Of a stretch of DNA of 18,206 nt, positions 6,994 through 12,968 are shown one piece after another; the first letter of the stretch is position 1, and every line of letters begins with the position of its first letter. Made by a program: the position numbers and the translations under genes. The notes below the pieces were generated by a model. That model was not told where the DNA came from. It ran no database searches and worked only from the letters and a program-made list of their open reading frames with translations. The stretch comes from Thermoleophilia bacterium (GTDB taxonomy: Bacteria > Actinomycetota > Thermoleophilia > Gaiellales > SKUG01), in contig JAOPYS010000375.1 in the NCBI GenBank assembly GCA_025964465.1, forward strand, positions 1 to 18,206. Reading direction: 5' to 3'.

Positions 6994-7080
6994 GAAGATT
7001 GCGCAAATGCCAGCCTGCATGGCCCAGATGCGGGATCTAGTGCAGACGACCGTATGCCGATCGTCGCAATCGTGCTCAAG
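6988..7080. repeat. Inverted pair of 16-base boxes upstream of the two divergent promoters
   Basis: The minus strand at 7003-6988 reads CGCAATCTTCCTCAAG and the plus strand at 7065-7080 reads CGCAATCGTGCTCAAG, 14 of 16 bases identical. Each box abuts the same 15-base spacer and GCCGA, so the two promoters are near copies facing away from each other. The CGCAATC half lies just upstream of the -35 element and is absent from the other two sigma-28-like sites, so it may be an activator site. The 61 bases between the copies (7004-7064) contain no gene. Confidence 0.6.
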
Positions 7081-7103
7081 TCTGTCCTCGGCGATGCCGA
7101 CAT
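7075..7103 (+). promoter_or_regulatory. Sigma-28-like promoter of secreted protein 2 / anchor 2
   Basis: CTCAAG (7075-7080), 15 bases, then GCCGACAT (7096-7103). Spacing and both boxes match the other three sites. The predicted start near 7110 gives a leader of about 73 bases. The next gene has AAGGAG at 7168-7173 and ATG at 7183. Confidence 0.65.
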
Positions 7104-7182
7104 GGGTCGTGATTGAGCGTTCGCCCCACGCCTCCTCGCGTCGGGCTTCGCCGCACGGATGCACTCGAAGGAGCCCGCCCAC

Positions 7183-7905
7183 ATGAAGACTTCCAAGCGC
7201 ACCAAGCTGCTCGCCTTCGCCCCGGCCCTGCTGGTCGTCGGCGTGACGGCCGTCGTCGCCTCCGGCGCCTCGATGGTCTCCGGCGCCACTGCCGCGAGCA
7301 CCGTCGCGGTCAACGGCACGGTGGCGAGTACGTTCTCGACGAGCCCCACGACGGGCACCGGCTCGGGCCCGACGAGCTGCACGGACGAGACCCTCGTCAA
7401 CTTCACCGGCACCTTTGCCGCCTCGGACGGTTGCCAGATCTCCTTCACCTCGAACAACCCCACGGGCGCCGAGGTGGTCATGACCAACAACTCGGCGACG
7501 GATCCCGCCTTCTTCTGCGCCGACCCCGACGGCGCGGGCGCAGCGGTTCGTACGTGTGCGAGTGACGCGGTGCGGCTCGAGGACCTCGTCGGTACGGGCA
7601 ACACGATCCCGGCCGCATCGGACTTCTTCGGGATCGCGCTGATGAGCGTTGGCGGTACCGGGGCGACGACCGGCACCACCGTGGCGGGCAGCGGCGTGTC
7701 CGCCCCGAACGCCGCGCCGACCGGTGCCAGCGCCGTGTGGGCAGGCATTCCGAAGTTGGCGGCCACGTCCCAGCTGTGCAAGATCACGGAGAACAACGCA
7801 ACGACCTCGACCTGCCAGTTCAAGTTCGGTGGCTCCGGCGAGGGCGCCACCCAGAGCGCCGGCGATTACACCGGCACCCTGAAGCTGACGGCCCAGCTGA
7901 CGTGA
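7183..7905 (+). CDS. Secreted six-cysteine beta-rich surface protein 2
   Basis: This 240-residue protein begins MKTSKRTKLLAFAPALLVVG, a classic signal peptide, with cleavage expected near G-A-T-A-A-S (about 42). The mature chain starts S-T-V-A-V-N-G-T-V and is rich in small and hydroxylated residues with six Cys: T-S-C-T, D-G-C-Q, F-F-C-A, R-T-C-A, Q-L-C-K and S-T-C-Q. D-G-C-Q-I-S-F-T-S-N-N, D-F-F-G-I and the ending A-G-D-Y-T-G-T-L-K-L-T-A match the paralogues. The terminal strand pattern (A-G-x-Y-x-x-x-x-x-x-T) recalls the last strand of WxL domains, and V-W-A-G-I stands where a W-x-L motif might be. The strong ribosome site suggests high expression. A hairpin separates it from its anchor gene. 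It is probably a structural surface subunit; this is inference. Confidence 0.86.
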   Translation: MKTSKRTKLLAFAPALLVVGVTAVVASGASMVSGATAASTVAVNGTVASTFSTSPTTGTGSGPTSCTDETLVNFTGTFAASDGCQISFTSNNPTGAEVVMTNNSATDPAFFCADPDGAGAAVRTCASDAVRLEDLVGTGNTIPAASDFFGIALMSVGGTGATTGTTVAGSGVSAPNAAPTGASAVWAGIPKLAATSQLCKITENNATTSTCQFKFGGSGEGATQSAGDYTGTLKLTAQLT

Positions 7906-7919
7906 CGCATTCGTGGTCC

Positions 7920-7952
7920 AGGGGCGGTACGCGCACAGCGCGTGCCGCCCCT
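7920..7952 (+). terminator. Strong intercistronic hairpin between secreted protein 2 and anchor 2
   Basis: Bases 7920-7934 pair with 7938-7952 in a 15-bp stem containing one G-U pair, with the trinucleotide loop ACA. It begins 15 bases after the stop of the secreted gene. Only CAATT, not a U-tract, follows, so partial termination or protection of the upstream mRNA end is likelier than full termination. Either would give more subunit than anchor. No other promoter for the next gene is visible in the 71-base gap. Confidence 0.7.
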
Positions 7953-7976
7953 CGGCAATTCGGGTAGGCCCTCGCC

Positions 7977-9002
7977 ATGTCGCCCCTCGTTCGCCGTCGT
8001 CCGCGCACGCTGCACCTCGTACTCGCGTGCGCCATGTTCCTGGTGGCGTCACCGCCGGGGGCTTCGGCCACGGTGGTGCGGAAGGCGGGCACGCCGAGCG
8101 CGAATCCGTCAGGCCTGCTGAACATTGCGCCCGGGCGCATCGAAGAGGACGTCCAGCCCGGTGTCCGCAAGACGCTCCGTGTCCGGCTCACCGACGACTC
8201 GGAGCAACCCTTCGACGTCTCCATGCGCGGCACCGACGTCGGCCCGTCCTCCGATCCGCACAGCGTCGCGTCCGAGGCGGAGAACGGGGAGTTCGGGGCA
8301 GGCGACTGGCTCGTCCCGGAAGTCGTCAACCTCCGTCTGCAGCCGTTCGAGACCGTCGAGTTCGACGTCGTCGTCGATCCTCCCGACGATGCGCCCGTCG
8401 GTACCAACCTCGCAGGTCTCATCGTCCAGTCGACAGTGGCCGACGGGCCGATCGGAACTGCCGATTCGACCAGCTCGTTCCGTGTCGACGGGCTCATTCA
8501 GATCTTCCTGACGATCCCCGGGCCCGTCGATCACGACCTGCAGGTCACCGACGTCCGGCTCCGCGATTCGCTCGTCCTCGGTCGACATCGCTTCGCCGTG
8601 TGGGACCTGACCTTCCGCAACCGGGGCACGGTCAACGAGCACGTCAGCGGCCGAGCTCGCGTCCGCAGCATCTTCGGCAACAGCCCGTACTCGATGCAGC
8701 TGAACGACCTGCTCGTGCTCCGCGGTGGGACGCGGACCACGCGGGTCGTCTGGCGCGACCTCCCATGGGTCGGCGCCTTCCGCCTCGAGGCTCGGATGCG
8801 TGGAGACGACGCCCGGCCGCTGAATCGCGAGAGCGAGCGCATGTACATCCTTCCGTGGTGGCTTCCCGTCGTCCTCGTCCTGTCCATCCTCCTGCCGTTC
8901 GTGTACCTGTGGTGGCGGCGACGTCGGGAATGGCGCATGTACCTCGATGACGAGGGCGACGTGCACGGGTTCGAGGACGACGATGGGCTCGCGCTGTCCT
9001 GA
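7977..9002 (+). CDS. Membrane-anchored WxLIP-like (DUF916-like) surface protein, anchor 2
   Basis: This 341-residue protein has a signal peptide (about 1-31, ending G-A-S-A), two Ig-like beta domains, a TM helix (about 293-313) and an acidic cytoplasmic tail with many Asp and Glu. Domain 1 shows L-N-I-A-P-G-R-I-E, a P-G-V-R-K-T-L-R-V-R-L strand, D-W-L-V-P, L-Q-P-F-E-T-V-E-F and P-D-D-A-P-V-G-T-N-L-A-G-L. This is the most DUF916-like of the three. Domain 2 includes V-W-D-L-T-F-R-N-R-G-T-V-N-E and V-W-R-D-L-P-W-V-G-A-F. L-P-W-W lies at the membrane edge, followed by a W-W-R-R-R-R stop-transfer segment. The likely role is anchoring or presenting the preceding secreted protein; in Firmicutes WxL loci a DUF916/DUF3324 protein sits beside the WxL protein in the same way. 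The ATG at 7977 has only a weak ribosome site. Confidence 0.8.
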   Translation: MSPLVRRRPRTLHLVLACAMFLVASPPGASATVVRKAGTPSANPSGLLNIAPGRIEEDVQPGVRKTLRVRLTDDSEQPFDVSMRGTDVGPSSDPHSVASEAENGEFGAGDWLVPEVVNLRLQPFETVEFDVVVDPPDDAPVGTNLAGLIVQSTVADGPIGTADSTSSFRVDGLIQIFLTIPGPVDHDLQVTDVRLRDSLVLGRHRFAVWDLTFRNRGTVNEHVSGRARVRSIFGNSPYSMQLNDLLVLRGGTRTTRVVWRDLPWVGAFRLEARMRGDDARPLNRESERMYILPWWLPVVLVLSILLPFVYLWWRRRREWRMYLDDEGDVHGFEDDDGLALS

Positions 9003-9008
9003 GCGGTG

Positions 9009-9037
9009 CTCAAGCGTCGACCATTCGCCGCCGATAG
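9009..9037 (+). promoter_or_regulatory. Sigma-28-like promoter of secreted protein 3 / anchor 3
   Basis: CTCAAG (9009-9014), 15 bases, then GCCGATAG (9030-9037), the best -10 match together with the 4928-4935 site. It begins 6 bases after the anchor 2 stop codon, so the third pair has its own promoter even though it is collinear with the second. The expected start is near 9044 and the leader about 34 bases. Confidence 0.68.
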
Positions 9038-9077
9038 GTATCGCGTGCCCGCCCACCGGGCCGACCGCCGTGGACCG

Positions 9078-9722
9078 ATGACTGCCCGCCGACTCCCCAC
9101 ACTCACCCTCCTGCCCGCGGCCTGCATCGTCGCCCTGCTCGTGCTGAGCCTCGTGACCGGACATGGCCTGGTTCGCCAGGCCGCCGCCACCACCGTCGAC
9201 GTGACGGGAAGCGTGGACGATGAGATCTTCATCGATGCGGCAGGGTGCTCGGCCGCGTCCGTGAACATCGGCGATCTCGTCCCGGGGACCGACGGGTGGA
9301 AGACGGCGCAGGACCAGAGCAGCCAGACGTGCTCGATCGACTTCGGGACGACGAACCATCTCTCCGGCACGACGCTGACGATGCTCGAGGATCCCGCCGT
9401 GGCCCCCGGGTCGGCGCTGAAGTGCGTTGCCGGCGGTTGCCCCACCGGTTCGTCGATCGCCGACTTCGAGGACGCCTCGAGTGAGCCACCGGCCGGCACC
9501 GCCGCCTTCGGCACACAGCTGCTGTCCTCGGCCGGAGCGGCATCGCCCGTCTGGAGCCTCGCCCCCGGAGTCCACGATCTCCAGGACGCGGGTGACGCGG
9601 CATGCACCACGCCCGGCATCGGTACCGGAACCTGCGCCTTCACGTGGGGAGCGATCGCCGCGGCAACGACGCCGCCTGGCGCGTACCAGGCACAGGCGAA
9701 CCTCGTCGTCCTCGCGAACTGA
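9078..9722 (+). CDS. Secreted six-cysteine beta-rich surface protein 3
   Basis: This 214-residue protein has a signal peptide: MTARRLPTLT, a hydrophobic core at about 11-27, and cleavage near R-Q-A-A-A. The mature chain opens T-T-V-D-V-T-G-S-V-D and has six Cys: A-G-C-S, Q-T-C-S, L-K-C-V, G-G-C-P, A-A-C-T and G-T-C-A. Q-T-C-S-I-D-F-G-T-T-N, A-A-F-G-T and P-P-G-A-Y-Q-A-Q-A align with the paralogues. It also has V-W-S-L, a literal W-x-L. The frame is open to a GTG at 9006, but that start would lie inside the promoter at 9009-9037, so the ATG at 9078 is chosen despite a poor ribosome site. It is more acidic than the other two. Its likely partner is the anchor encoded 50 bases downstream. Confidence 0.82.
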   Translation: MTARRLPTLTLLPAACIVALLVLSLVTGHGLVRQAAATTVDVTGSVDDEIFIDAAGCSAASVNIGDLVPGTDGWKTAQDQSSQTCSIDFGTTNHLSGTTLTMLEDPAVAPGSALKCVAGGCPTGSSIADFEDASSEPPAGTAAFGTQLLSSAGAASPVWSLAPGVHDLQDAGDAACTTPGIGTGTCAFTWGAIAAATTPPGAYQAQANLVVLAN

Positions 9723-9772
9723 TCCTCGGCCTCGAAAGGTTCCGCCAGAGGCGCCCCGGGCATCTTGAGCGC

Positions 9773-10870
9773 GTGTACGGACCGCTTCGAATCGTCGTCA
9801 TGTCGAGCCTGTTGCTCCTCGGAACGGCAGGCGTCGCATTCGCGGCACGCTCGGCCGGCCCCCCGGTCGACTCGCTCTCTCCCCCGCGTCGCGCAGGGGA
9901 CGTGCGAATCGGCGTTGGCTTGTCGCCGGCCCTGTTCGACCCGCAGGTCGCGAAGCCGGGGGATGTCGTGCGCTACGCCCTCCGTGCGAGGAACACGCTC
10001 CGAAGCACGGCGTACCTCTCGCCGGTGGCCGTGCCGCTCGAGGGGTCGCACAGGCCGGATGCGACGGCACAGCCCGCATCGGGCAACTCGCGTGCCACGG
10101 CCGCCGCGACCTGGGTGACCTTTCCGGGGTTCGCTGCTGCGCGCCCCGTGAAATCCGGCCACCAGATCGACTTCACGGTCGAGGTCCACGTTCCGGGCAC
10201 GGCGCGGCCGGGGACGTATGCGATCGGATTCGCGATCCGGCAGCGCGTCAGTGCAGGTGGCAATTCAATCGGTCCGAGCACGCGCGTCGATCTGGCGAAC
10301 ATGCCGACCAGCCGCGTGGTCATCCGCGTGCCAGGTGACGCGGTGGCGCAGGCGCGGGTGCGGTCGATCACGGGGCCGCGGGTGGTCTGGGGCGGCGGGG
10401 GTCAGGAGTTCCGCGCGCGGGTCGTGAACGTCGGCGACACGGACCTGCTGATCGACGGCAAGGTGGACCTCAACGCCTTCCTGGGGTCGGCGGGGCGAAC
10501 GCTCGACGCTGCCGGGGCCGAGAAGGGGCAGCCGACCCTGCCGGACGGCCAGCGCGACCTGGTGATGCGATGGGGCGACCCGCCGTTGCTGGGGTGGTTC
10601 AGCCCCGAGCTCACGGTCGTGGGCGGCTCAGGGTCCGGCGTGCGTATCACGCGGCAGCTCCCGACCGTCTACGTGCTGCCGCCGTGGTGGCTGATCGCCC
10701 TGCTGGTGGCTGCACTGCTGCTGCCGCTGTGGGCGCGACGACGCAGGCGACGGCGACCGGGGTGGCAGGAGCTGGATCGGGCGCGCCGCGCGGCGCGGGT
10801 CGAGGAACGGCTGCGCAAGCAGGGGGCGATGGAGCGGGCGCGACAGGCGCGCGACGGACGGCGGCGCTGA
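9773..10870 (+). CDS. Membrane-anchored WxLIP-like surface protein, anchor 3 (divergent)
   Basis: The 365-residue protein starts at GTG 9773 (VYGPLRIVV), with an alternative ATG at 9800. Its signal peptide is about 1-30, ending G-V-A-F-A. It has two Ig-like beta domains, a TM helix (about 299-320) after V-L-P-P-W-W, and a 45-residue tail that is strongly basic and helical (R-x-x-R-R-A-A-R-V-E-E-R-L). Domain 1 has L-S-P-A-L-F-D-P-x-x-x-K-P-G-D-V-V-R-Y and V-H-V-P-G-T-A-R-P-G-T-Y-A-I-G-F. The W-G-D-P-P-L-L-G-W-F motif matches the other anchors. The basic tail contrasts with the acidic ends of anchors 1 and 2. An upstream in-frame extension to 9602 overlaps the secreted gene and is rejected. The stop lies 4 bases from a converging gene. 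Confidence 0.77.
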   Translation: MYGPLRIVVMSSLLLLGTAGVAFAARSAGPPVDSLSPPRRAGDVRIGVGLSPALFDPQVAKPGDVVRYALRARNTLRSTAYLSPVAVPLEGSHRPDATAQPASGNSRATAAATWVTFPGFAAARPVKSGHQIDFTVEVHVPGTARPGTYAIGFAIRQRVSAGGNSIGPSTRVDLANMPTSRVVIRVPGDAVAQARVRSITGPRVVWGGGGQEFRARVVNVGDTDLLIDGKVDLNAFLGSAGRTLDAAGAEKGQPTLPDGQRDLVMRWGDPPLLGWFSPELTVVGGSGSGVRITRQLPTVYVLPPWWLIALLVAALLLPLWARRRRRRRPGWQELDRARRAARVEERLRKQGAMERARQARDGRRR

Positions 10871-10874
10871 GGCG

Positions 10875-11180
10875 TCAGTGCCCGATGCGCTGCAGGTAGG
10901 AGCGCACCTTGCGCGTGTCGTCCTCGCCCGTTGCCACCATCTGGTAGAGCGGCTTGGGGCTGCGCAGCGTCTTGAGCGTCTCGACATGGCCGGTGGTGAT
11001 GCCCTCGCGGCGGGCGAAGGTCAGCAGGCGCGAGCGATCGGCCGACAGGACGCGGAAGTTCTCCATCTGCCGGGCCTGGTCGAAGTCGGCGTAGACGCCC
11101 ACTCCCCCTGCCAGTGCCTCGTCGACCGCAGCCTTGTAGTTTCCGCGGTAGTCGTAGCCGGTCTCTGCGTCATCAGCCAT
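10875..11180 (-). CDS. Hypothetical protein, 101 residues
   Basis: This small, soluble, charged protein begins MADDAETGYDYRGNYKAAVDEA. It contains G-G-V-G-V-Y-A-D-F-D-Q-A-R-Q-M-E-N-F-R-V-L-S-A-D and ends K-V-R-S-Y-L-Q-R-I-G-H. There is no signal peptide, TM segment or Cys. The mix of helices and a short Gly-rich turn suggests a compact alpha/beta fold, but I recognise no family. It is divergent from the 11251 gene, with a 70-base gap that must contain both promoters; no clear promoter is seen there. Confidence 0.62.
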   Translation of the reverse strand: MADDAETGYDYRGNYKAAVDEALAGGVGVYADFDQARQMENFRVLSADRSRLLTFARREGITTGHVETLKTLRSPKPLYQMVATGEDDTRKVRSYLQRIGH

Positions 11181-11250
11181 GGCGCTACGTTACCGGTTCG
11201 GGATGACGGAGGCGCGACCGACATCGCGCGCGGACGAAGGAGCAGGCACC

Positions 11251-11505
11251 ATGGCGGACGGCATCGACGAGCGACGGACCTTCCGGCTGCTGCCGAGCGA
11301 GGACATCGGCTTCTCCAAGCCCGCGCTGCGCTACGCGCTGGCGGACGGCGGCGAGAAGGTCAAGCTGGCCGCGGAGTTCAAGGCGCCGCAGCCGGAGCTG
11401 GCGCGTGCGGCCAGCGACCCCGGCTGGTGGACGATCACCGTGTGGCTGCCGATCGGCGCGACGCCGCTGGCGCTCATCCCCGACCCGAGCGCGCCGACGC
11501 TGTGA
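11251..11505 (+). CDS. Small hypothetical protein upstream of the GNAT gene
   Basis: This 84-residue soluble protein starts at ATG 11251 behind GAAGGAG (11235-11241). It runs D-E-R-R-T-F-R-L-L-P-S-E-D-I-G-F, then a charged middle, then G-W-W-T-I-T-V-W-L-P-I-G-A-T-P-L-A-L-I-P-D. The W-W and W-L strands suggest a small beta-sheet protein. Its TGA overlaps the GTG of the acetyltransferase gene (GTGA at 11502-11505), so the two are translationally coupled and may work together. No family is recognised. Confidence 0.68.
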   Translation: MADGIDERRTFRLLPSEDIGFSKPALRYALADGGEKVKLAAEFKAPQPELARAASDPGWWTITVWLPIGATPLALIPDPSAPTL

Positions 11506-12029
11506 GCGACGGTTCCGTCGTGCGCGACGCGGTGCTCGCGGACGCCGAGGCGATCGGCCGCATCCACGTGCGCTGCTGGCGCCACGCGTACGCGGGCCTC
11601 GTGCCGGATGCGCTGCTGGCATCGCGGGACGAGGACGTGCGGGTCGGGCAGTGGCGCGCGCGCCTCGCGGTGGACCAGCCGGACCGCACGTCGACGCTCG
11701 TGGTCGTCGATGGCAGCGACGTCGTGCGTGGCTTCGCGCAGGTCGGTCCCACGCAGGACGGCACGGGCGGGCCGGACCTCGGCGAGCTGTACGCGATCTA
11801 CCTCTCCCCCGCCGCGATCGGCATCGGCGTCGGGCGCGAGCTGCTCGCGGCCGCGACCGACCGCCTGCGCGCCGCGGGCTTCACCGCCGCGCGGCTCGAC
11901 GTGCTGCCCGGCAACGACCGCGCGCGCCGCGTCTACGAGGCGGCCGGGTGGCACGCCTCCGGGGACGCGTTCGACGTCGCGCACGGCGAGCACGTCCTGC
12001 CGCACCAGCGCTACGTGCGCGAGCTGTGA
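11502..12029 (+). CDS. GNAT family N-acetyltransferase
   Basis: This 175-residue single-domain GNAT enzyme is expected to move an acetyl group from acetyl-CoA to an amine; the substrate is unknown. Features in order are V-R-D-A-V-L-A-D-A-E-A-I-G-R-I-H-V-R-C-W-R-H-A-Y (helices 1-2), the strand E-L-Y-A-I-Y-L-S-P (about 95-103), the CoA pyrophosphate loop I-G-I-G-V-G-R-E-L-L (about 106-115), and L-D-V-L-P-G-N-D-R-A-R-R-V-Y-E-A-A-G-W, the typical C-terminal N-x-x-A-x-x-x-Y-E-x-x-G-W motif. The W-R-x-A-Y-x-G-L-x-P and L-L-A-S start is common in the RimI-like subgroup of actinobacteria. Translation begins at a GTG overlapping the upstream stop. A strong terminator follows. Confidence 0.9.
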   Translation: MSDGSVVRDAVLADAEAIGRIHVRCWRHAYAGLVPDALLASRDEDVRVGQWRARLAVDQPDRTSTLVVVDGSDVVRGFAQVGPTQDGTGGPDLGELYAIYLSPAAIGIGVGRELLAAATDRLRAAGFTAARLDVLPGNDRARRVYEAAGWHASGDAFDVAHGEHVLPHQRYVREL

Positions 12030-12103
12030 CGAAGTCGGCACAAAGTCACGGGCGTGGTCCTGATCGTGGCTCTCCTGAGCGCGACGCGGCGACGCTGAAG
12101 GAA

Positions 12104-12136
12104 GAGCGGCCCCGAGATGAACCCTCGGGGCCGCTC
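12104..12136. terminator. Bidirectional-type terminator between converging GNAT and DUF4157-like genes
   Basis: GAGCGGCCCCGAG (12104-12116) pairs perfectly with CTCGGGGCCGCTC (12124-12136), a 13-bp stem with a 7-base loop. CATTTC follows on the plus strand and CTTCCTTC on the minus strand. It sits 75 bases past the GNAT stop and 80 bases past the converging gene's stop, so it can serve both. Nothing else is seen in 12030-12215. Confidence 0.85.
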
Positions 12137-12215
12137 CATTTCACCAACTGATGCGCACAGCGTAGCAGACAGGTCGTACCACCTCGGTCGCGTGGTGTCA
12201 GTCACCAGAAGCGCG

Positions 12216-12884
12216 TCAACTCGTGGCGGTGACGAAGGCAGCGGCGGTGGCGGAGGCCTCGCGCTCCATCGGGTGCGCGTCGTGGATGTCGGTCGCGACG
12301 TCCTCGCCGTGCGGGTGGTCCTTCCAGCGACGCACGGCGGTAGTCAGCGCGAGCAGCAGCGCGCCGCCGCCGAGGTTGCCGCCGTCGTGGACGAAGCCGC
12401 CGATGTACTTGTTGAGGAAGGCGCGGTCGCGCGCGGCGTCCGAGGCCTGGTCGGCGCCGACGCGACGCCACTGCATCGTGTGCGTCAGCTCGTGCGAGAG
12501 CCAGCTGCGCCCCGCCCACGACAGGATGCGCGTGGCGTGCGCGGCGTCGGAGACGTAGACGTGCGGGCCGACCGTGGTGGCCGTGTTGCCGGCACCGGCC
12601 GCGAGGCCGCCGACGTGGATGCGCGCGGCGCGCAGGTCGCCGCGGACGGTCGCCTCGTCGAGGTGGAGCTGGCTCGCGTAGAACGGCGCCAGGGTGTCGA
12701 CCTGCACGCTCGTGAGCGGCACGCCGGCGCTCGTCTCGGGCGTGCCGCGCCACGCGTCGAGCCCGCCCTTGATGAGCCCGCCGCTGCGCGACGCCATGTC
12801 GGGCGACACGGCGCCGGGCGACCAGCCACGAGGCTCGGTCTTCGGCAGGGCGACTGCGGAGGCGGCGACAGGGGCGAGGAGCAT
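12216..12884 (-). CDS. DUF4157-like (eCIS-core-type) protein with HELTH zinc motif
   Basis: This 222-residue protein has the H131-E-L-T-H135 motif in W-L-S-H-E-L-T-H-T-M-Q-W-R. The form (V/L)-x-x-H-E-x-x-H-x-x-Q is what defines DUF4157 domains. A downstream H-P-M-E-R-E-A-S-A-T-A-A-A stretch (about 204-216) supplies the matching E-x-E-A motif, with the probable third ligand. Before the motif, V-G-P-H-V-Y-V-S-D-A-A-H is also family-like. Such proteins are putative zinc metalloproteases, often with toxins or large secreted proteins; here the domain is nearly stand-alone. The N-terminus MLLAPVAASAVALP is only weakly signal-like. The ATG at 12884 has GGGAG 8 bases upstream; an upstream in-frame ATG at 12950 lacks a ribosome site. 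It lies 84 bases behind the DUF6159 gene and may be the last cistron of the etf operon. Confidence 0.75.
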   Translation of the reverse strand: MLLAPVAASAVALPKTEPRGWSPGAVSPDMASRSGGLIKGGLDAWRGTPETSAGVPLTSVQVDTLAPFYASQLHLDEATVRGDLRAARIHVGGLAAGAGNTATTVGPHVYVSDAAHATRILSWAGRSWLSHELTHTMQWRRVGADQASDAARDRAFLNKYIGGFVHDGGNLGGGALLLALTTAVRRWKDHPHGEDVATDIHDAHPMEREASATAAAFVTATS

Positions 12885-12968
12885 GGGACATGCTCCCACG
12901 ATGGGATCACCCGATGCTGCGGGACCCGGCGAACCTGTCCCGATCGTCACTCTGCCGTGGCCCGCTCG

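Noticed and set aside
7056..7063. GCCGATCG upstream of the 7075-7103 promoter as another -10 box
   Set aside because: No CTCAA-like box lies 15 bases upstream; probably chance.
6892..8052. N-terminal extension of the 6184-6891 frame up to 8052
   Set aside because: It crosses the divergent promoter region and lies antisense to two good genes; the internal ATG at 6891 has a ribosome site and a perfect signal peptide.
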